A stretch of 64,000 nucleotides of DNA from Ramlibacter ginsenosidimutans (GTDB lineage Bacteria; Pseudomonadota; Gammaproteobacteria; Burkholderiales; Burkholderiaceae_C), in the NCBI RefSeq assembly GCF_016654015.1, contig NZ_JAEPWM010000003.1:310001-374000 (forward strand), written 5' to 3'. The translations under genes and the position numbers were made by a program. Every line of letters begins with the position of its first letter. Position 1 is the stretch's first letter. Shown here piece by piece: positions 63,401 through 64,000 of this stretch. A model generated the notes under the pieces. That model saw only the letters and a list, made by a program, of their open reading frames with translations. It was not told the origin of the DNA and did no database searches.

Positions 63401-64000
63401 CCGGCCTGCACTACGTCTGGACCGAAGGCCAGTCGCTGACGCAGACGACGATCACGCGCTACGAGAAGAACGTCTTCAATCTGTTCGGCGGCAGCACCGG
63501 CCTGGAAGACTGGCTGTCCGGCGACAACTCGTACGTCTGGCAGAAGATCATCCCGACCGATCCGCGCCCGCTGCTCGAGTCCGAGGCGCTGGCGATCGAG
63601 AGCGGCAGCGGCCCGACCGACAATCCAGCCTTCACCGATGGCGACGCCTACGGCCTGTCGTACATCCGCGAGCGCGACAAGGCAGTGCAGCTGTTCCCGG
63701 GCGCCACGACCGTGTGGGACGCGAGCCAGGGCGATGGCCACGTGGGCGGCTGGCGCTATGTCGGCCCGACCGACATCGGACAGGCGTACGCCAAGATCAC
63801 GCTGACGTCCACGGACTACAACAACGCCACCCTCTGGCAGGCGGACGCGACGCTCACCAAGCCGGCCACGGGCGGCAACCCGGCCACCTATGCCAGCAAC
63901 TTCGAGAACGAGACCGTCACGCCGGACCAGTGGACCGAAGGCGGCGGGTGGCTGCGGACCAAGACCTACATCACGGTGATCACGGAGGTCACCGGGCAGA
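48484..64000 (+). CDS. Giant LEPR-XLL repeat protein, probable surface adhesin (3' end outside window)
   Basis: An uninterrupted frame of 5,172 codons from ATG 48484 to the window edge. Residues 1-46 are Arg-rich and hydrophilic, followed by LEAIEPRLLLSAD (47-59), the LEPR-XLL motif found near the N-terminus of very large bacterial repeat proteins. There is no ordinary signal peptide, so type I or another non-Sec export is likely. The rest to about 61.3 kb is built of repeats of 60-70 residues with a Gly/Val core (GVGVAVGIGV), a TxAxIGxGA strand and a GDVxVxA strand, as in right-handed beta-solenoids of haemagglutinin-like adhesins. Five inserted 'TGD-V-Y' modules, three super-repeats and charged linkers are listed separately. 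From 61.3 kb on the sequence is non-repetitive, with helical stretches and polar beta-rich parts. Cys is essentially absent. Function as adhesin is inferred. Confidence 0.9.
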   Translation, partial: MQPILSLREAFARSWVANQIRGVFGSVQPDLTSRSRRLRRHRPEFGLEAIEPRLLLSADLHYDHASPNGMTLTAISSTQLKLTETGNSSNVISTATLSGDTINISFDSSDLLGDPGLRADTVTIDMASLQALTPSGSGLTINFDGAGQDIFKDKVVLSGTGSYGFDLTVNAAADIQVASGASVTLTGGHDLALNSTQSSTGFANNLTSGQLSTMFTGVVGDTGYDFDFLADVDADIDVFGALSAHDIQLKSSSKIAIDNGGLGLGGLQLAFLYANSAANVNIDTGADITATGALSVSSKSDVSAIASLKGVASENTGSADAAVSVLILFSDAHSAVAHNADVDATGNFDLLSDNVVTASSLADGSLAGAGASLAVGWLDSSTSSTIGGDATVDAAGVNLKATSQNTMTVLAKATSGGATNGGSSTASKDALTKNNAKTSEGSVDFAGAVAVGTVLGTTEASVDTTQHVIATGALNVVATSANSANTTADGSTTSSGATGVGVAVGIGVGVLDNHAFLDGTGISAGSVNVSALTGTRSFDLVPADVSGGAINLAGGAHGLQTGDEIVYQHDGSASGELDNLDNNGHYFVNVQSDGKIKLYDNATDAKGGTATGLINVGTSTASATGHSFVTADKLNRFGLSAVAGASGGSTGVAGALAIGVVVSDTSALVKNGTVVTVTGGGNVTLTAENFIASTVSASGKQTGGSNVGVGGSLALNISETDTTAALENDASIAGAGDLTLDTSSKNAVDTHAVGGASNSGTAVTPVIAISVSDNDTSATLGTLTTGNTTLGDALNVHATHDGSVKTLAEGDTGSGKTGVGISLALSIGTDAAVVTTLRDLSAGGLINLGARTTSSNSGKAKASVAGGNEADKPAGGSADETEGGVNKKAKDNRQLAADQGTQKSGGKTKSTPSTDGASAETQSGKVQVAGAVAVTVTSATASATVPNALTIHAGTSSGTGVLTIQSENNTDSEAVADASTVMARTVHFDPTASGIVDASNDTIDLGASNGFSTGDKVIYRVPSGGTAVQGLADGHTYYVRMDVTKAKFFDTEAHAKASGSDGVVDIGSTPATGTVHGFEAGGGPTGTGVGIAVAVNVATLTNEALLGNGNVEADGLVVQALVPSAGGNQVDAFDAKATSGSSGADTGVAGALAINIGISRTTASIADGAHVTLHDGADVTLGATNKVSNAAAATGKQEGGGSIGVGASIALNIGETDTVAQIGDAVTFTTVDNVTLSATSQNKAATSAVGGSAGKTAVTPVIAISYMNNDTRAELVDTGTHDSAITFGGSLSANASHDGETLTDAKGDTESGDTGVGISIALTIANDSAVATTARDIVAGGGVQFVARTVSVNRATAHASVAGGKDDSSDSSKSPDKQVGNQEGFAQNRSSANGGKSSSTKQTDGAKSDTSSGSVSVAGAVAVTVGNSTSRASLPEGSHVTAGNAGTGALVLRGQNLTDSVATADGSAVTSSGGTGIGVAVSVNVGTVHNLATIGAGSTVSADGVTLEATQADREVDLTTTQVDLVDTSANTIFIGLGHTIKTGDKVTYHKGTGNVIGGLTDGHDYYARILDGGKIQLYDGASADEGEARAKAGGDTGLMHLTDQGTGTGHKLEYGGLFGFFQDNVTFDSAQTRVIDLADDNNLRTGDAVRYDNGGGATMGGLADEQTYYVIILDGNRAELAASREDALAGKAIKLTSAGSSSQKLFDATDSMRAEAKSGASGGDIGVAGSVAISVAHVDARAEIGYDEGTVNSTPVTLTLTGGDVDIHARSAAEGFVKAEPSGVTGGAQGKSVGVGASFALNILLADTIASLDDGEQMSGNTGHFLVSADADSAAFTTAENGASGGGTSVGASIGIAVVENTTQAHIGTDAGAPDTITLTGDLGATASLDSTVVTTGSGTAAGKSAAVGVGLALNIVFNDTEASVARNFTGAADVNVTATSTAVARAEGRAGASGASSKEKDGTTDSKNSQQETNAQSDSATQRAGTTKKPASDAQSSSTDSANQKSTSQSSQQASDGPSVAASIGVNYLEADTHASIAKDVVIHASGDLTVRSSAAADTIAQGLSTAVNTKADTGVAAGVSLNIALISNTASVGEDADITAGSIAVGAGMVGSEKNTFQSRALAGAASKQTAIGGSVSINYVDVETHASVGDRTSLHATAGDISVSATSHNEIQNVAGGAALSTESGGTGIGIAVALNIVNKLDTSAAIGADTTVHASGSVDVTANATLEPKSENLPVLGTVAISSFAAGVAGAAGGTAVGGSSSINIYLVDTEASIAGGADVTADTGNIDVSATDAITLFSAAGGIGASSGNAGVGIGLDVGVIVRSTTASVGTGATLQATAGDISVEASSHDDITSIAATFGLSTSGTGVAASIAVQVLTTDTEATVADGAGTTLTAGGDVKVEANADFKALMIGGAVGVGSSAGVGVANATLVHLDTVTARIGSANQVTSHGTGGVDVKATSTEDIISLTVAGGVASSAGIAVAPTINILTEDTTASIGAGATVNAQHAGFTGGGVTVLASDDTSIVSVAGSVGVGGSAGVAAGVDVLSFIKHTNAYIDSGVTSHVDKDVDVSAKNSETITSVAAGIAAGGSAGVGVNASVHVLDVTTRAFIGDDPDSLTPSLAGPGDVHARGSVRIAADDSTTLDKVVATVAAGGGAGVGAAATITVDTKKTQAFIGNGASVTGDGQTTGLGVTTGFGVSFGAPQNYKSVTFNAASASVVSAANDDIDLGPSSGLATGDYVIYHRGQDDANAEVGGLVDGRGYFVRNTGGNRFSLYDTKAHALAGGATGLVDITGTGTVNVDSDHNPLHSFETATPVIDSKDSSHVSSSDLHSAGKVHAPNVKSVDAKQDGSNAVDPASTGDRILTANSSTVKGVAISASNRDEVNTISAAVAGGGGAGVAVAAAVNVVNTDTKAYIGSGASVNSNQAGAASDQAVVVSANNDFHHLAVAAGLAIGGGAGVAPGVDVSVIHNDTEATLAGTVKAKGSILVGAHAKEDFLMVGLGVGGGTVGVGGGISVLSLSNTTYASILGHATAGGDAAVLSSDDTSVVIVSGGLGAGFVGVGASVGVLVIGKDTQAFVADGASVDAKGASGGTAGVYDGTLTGGNSATGFTTATRHGLIVQAASSENITHVAVAAGGGFVGVSGAVDVSVIGSDTSAYIGNANINQAGGNAGANPSQGVYVGAANRADILTFSGAVAGGFVGAAGAVNVGVLKNNVNASIHGGATVTAVGDVQVNALGIKKIDSYTLSGAGGFVGAAGAVSVWSIGDALSSGYKGNDGTNDDASSTNALQRDKQGGGKDTADHDAATQGETSSDLVAGNQGVGQFGSKVNMSGPNQSSDKRLAGVTNTGSSQLSAHKPTAVQVTSKLAAANSPIHGTSATIGAGAHITTGASGGIQVAANENLHFNMPMGAVGVGAVGIGASIGIVTIQNNVNAEVGRIEYNGETAGGSLSAGGAVNVKSTLYEKVDLLSVAGGGGAVGLGASVVVLNDHSTNQAKIDDWVHVDGASAVNVLATSTQAFTGKTIGAALGAAAIGASFIRINDDGYTHAQIGDHALIGNAAQVGSVDVEASSQVDVDSQAYGMAGGGVGVTVNFSFVDVTPGVVASIGSSSTVKAAGDVTVAAASDMDASSKVLGVALSIGGSVAGSFSRSEVSPIDHAYVGANSNVTTTGGNVTVRAGHNTGKANRGAKSSAFAGSGGALLGAAGAIAWSNSGASVEADTGAGSTINADQTVAVSADATQTATAKGAGLGGGFVGIGLSGAEANIGGSAQAHVDGSVGADNLNITASNHNNADSSSAALAGGLIAVAVNYSHADIASNASARIGGGAHITTTYDVNVLASAQNVAHAAGLGVTVGGIAIGGMETSATVGQGEDVDEVVASLDGGAHIDSARYVTLKAVNSNTLTVEGQSAGGGALIVTGSDASTTSDQSAAVHIGTNVVVNASSFTLQAINTQSQDSSSDSVSVGLASGGGALAHNTATGDARVSIGDGSVITARTIVISAANNFDKSHYGTNLDTATVAVGSISVLVSETHAGTNAHTMDASVDIGAATLRSNGSNADPGTIKIDADTSVNAIDNVKTQAYGIVGVTLGWSQIESDTRSSINLNGSTLKADAGDVNLSTKSDAYGRAITDTTIAVALTGAGGSTATVDIDARDNVNVNNATVKGRNVNLYAGRDAGGQISIIDADTDATVQAYSLLPSIGVPVSNVTINEVNGIAVNGNSKVQSLENVTLSAIEGIGGNQRGHEKGDVLSLSLVPYGVSVPDSASVSSNDTVTVAPTSTVEAGINNQTLFYVEPFTQSGNTYHLPGPLAGADPTASQRTDLLNPSVGRTALTVAQKAALGLDADISYEYATINLASIPFNINTGTIVRVASGANSGGVVGDYYQFRPVSDSSTPITLENENFADGSRWFHIGSTLSGNDVNNFPIKPDVTTYDSNVTQLLLNQLNGKFYVIKPVEIEIPTLVYKNLGNILLDQREKVLSWIASHGSNADAVARYQVQLELIDQALEDLGLTTDGGQSVRRDLDIIFINLPGVYAAPGSVFIEANSPFWGFGTPPSNIRAHAGAKIDILNNSPFTMTVNDAVIRDTKTVTNVNGVYTVLDPGNVYFNNVKKTSTPANGSDKTISIVQVKAFSATSYDVPLPPSASFDQDMYIAGDVVNETGKVTIKNFEGSITVSGEIRGNPIEIYSAKDFTLNSDDWFHTGKDPRQLVDFDALRRTVYTNDGTYKQQAYANASSVIGLAADGVTPVNVGLDTAIASQGARILAQGTIAITARFLDINGLIQSGAQNVTLHVDNTFVAPANGQLIDTAGHTVQGVSFGSEAVPVKAHFDAALGAIVVDDLAPTGGNIILAGQILSTGGGQIVAAAGYANVDINNTSDYRLIVNRVDTTKNRVGKITIIDTARIDTGATDAKTVYTVDASGVKRETFSGHLVTGQPTSDGDQISSINYTSTGVATGLTNVTWAPRTGLHYVWTEGQSLTQTTITRYEKNVFNLFGGSTGLEDWLSGDNSYVWQKIIPTDPRPLLESEALAIESGSGPTDNPAFTDGDAYGLSYIRERDKAVQLFPGATTVWDASQGDGHVGGWRYVGPTDIGQAYAKITLTSTDYNNATLWQADATLTKPATGGNPATYASNFENETVTPDQWTEGGGWLRTKTYITVITEVTGQ
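50089..50373 (+). repeat. TGD module, copy 1
   Basis: About 95 residues inserted in the solenoid: 'RSFDLVPADVSGGAINLAGG', HGLQTGDEIVYQHDG, a Leu-Asp loop, GHYFVNVQSDGKIKLYDNA, ending ATGHSF. The core pattern is L.TGD.V.Y...G......L.DG..Y.V......I.LYD. It differs wholly from the Gly/Val repeats around it. Confidence 0.8.
50434..51414 (+). repeat. Super-repeat unit A
   Basis: A ~330-residue block with ordered landmarks: TGVAGALAI, SGKQTGGSNVGVGGSLALNI, AVTPVIAISVSDNDT, HDGSVKTLAEGDTGSGKTGVGIS, SVAGG plus a charged insert (51085-51255), then VAGAVAVTV. Unit B repeats the same order. Confidence 0.8.
51436..51720 (+). repeat. TGD module, copy 2
   Basis: Starts ARTVHFDPTASGIVDASND, then TIDLGASNGFSTGDKVIYR, GLADGHTYYVRM, FFDTEAHAKA and ends TGTVHGFE. 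It lies directly between super-repeats A and B. Confidence 0.82.
51922..52878 (+). repeat. Super-repeat unit B
   Basis: A ~320-residue block parallel to unit A: GVAGALAINIG, TGKQEGGGSIGVGASIALNI, AVTPVIAISYMNNDT, HDGETLTDAKGDTESGDTGVGIS, SVAGG plus charged insert (52576-52719), VAGAVAVTV, and the same closing pattern LTDSVATAD against TDSEAVAD. Confidence 0.82.
53047..53325 (+). repeat. TGD module, copy 3
   Basis: QVDLVDTSANTIFIGLGH, TIKTGDKVTYHKGTG, GGLTDGHDYYARILDGGKI, QLYDGASADEGEARAKAGG, ending GTGTGHKLEY. Followed at once by copy 4. Confidence 0.82.
53356..53607 (+). repeat. TGD module, copy 4
   Basis: NVTFDSAQTRVIDLADDNN, LRTGDAVRYDNGGGATM, GGLADEQTYYVIILDGNRA, ELAASREDALAGKAIKLTS. 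Its tandem placement after copy 3 shows the module can duplicate on its own. Confidence 0.8.
53662..54552 (+). repeat. Super-repeat unit C (diverged)
   Basis: Starts GVAGSVAISVAHVDARAEIG and continues with SVGVGASFALNIL, TSVGASIGIAVVENTT and AAVGVGLALNIV, then a charged insert (54361-54540) before GPSVAASIGVNY. It follows TGD copies 3-4 as units A and B follow copies 1 and 2, but it is more diverged and lacks VTPVIAIS. Confidence 0.6.
56623..56934 (+). repeat. TGD module, copy 5
   Basis: YKSVTFNAASASVVSAANDD, IDLGPSSGLATGDYVIYHRG, VGGLVDGRGYFVRNTGGN, RFSLYDTKAHALAGGATGL, ending near LHSF. It is followed by a Ser/Asp/Lys-rich stretch (56953-57080) before the solenoid repeats resume. Confidence 0.8.

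Noticed and set aside
48439..63741. Very long open frames on the minus strand opposite the giant gene (48439-58632 and 58639-63741)
   Set aside because: They are the antisense of a gene with strongly G/C-biased third positions. Their translations are Arg/Asp/Val/Gly/His-rich with no domain, while the + frame gives regular beta-repeats.
48484..64000. CRISPR-like or tandem DNA array in the repeat-rich end of the window
   Set aside because: The repeats are protein-level repeats in one continuous reading frame and are diverged at DNA level; there are no constant repeats with unique spacers.

Overview
This is high-GC chromosomal DNA from a betaproteobacterium, most likely Burkholderiales (Comamonadaceae-like, for example a Ramlibacter or Variovorax relative). 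The assignment is inferred from gene content, not from a marker gene. The pointers are a box-type aerobic benzoyl-CoA pathway, a cysI-DUF934-cysH-cysD-cysN sulfur cluster without cysJ, a MalQ-TreY fusion inside a glycogen/trehalose operon, and spore-coat-U type chaperone-usher genes. I see no phage, insertion sequence, CRISPR array or rRNA.

Layout. 0.7-5.5 kb: a spore coat U pilus operon (subunit, chaperone, usher, subunit). 5.6-6.4 kb: a small STAS-like gene and tRNA-Asn. 6.5-13.3 kb: a ferredoxin-NADP reductase, a 7Fe ferredoxin, and the sulfate assimilation cluster that reduces sulfate to sulfide. 13.5-16.5 kb: a degenerate receiver protein, the tRNA-modifying enzyme MnmC, and an iron-trafficking YggX protein whose 3' end is partly duplicated. 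16.6-20 kb: a sulfate-binding protein, an FMN reductase, and a divergent azoreductase/LysR pair. 20-33.9 kb: one tightly overlapped operon glgB-glgC-glgX-treZ-(15-codon ORF)-malQ/treY-glgA, which makes and remodels glycogen and can convert it to trehalose.

34.2-45.3 kb is an aromatic acid unit. A flavodoxin, benzoate-CoA ligase and a five-gene Liv-type ABC importer read leftward, and boxR-boxC-boxB read rightward from a shared control region with a strong promoter overlapped by TGCA repeats. boxA and boxD are not in the window. REP-like palindromes sit between boxC and boxB and beside bclA. 45.3-47.2 kb holds two TRAP membrane subunits without a binding protein, followed by tRNA-Pro and an uncharacterised gene.

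From 48.48 kb to the end of the window a single open frame of more than 5,170 codons encodes the start of a giant LEPR-XLL-type repeat protein, probably a beta-solenoid cell-surface or secreted adhesin. Its 3' end lies outside. It is organised at several scales: short GVG.../TxAxIGxGA repeats throughout, five copies of a distinct ~90-residue 'TGD-V-Y' module, three super-repeats of about 1 kb, and charged low-complexity inserts at the same point of each super-repeat. This is the least understood and most interesting object here.
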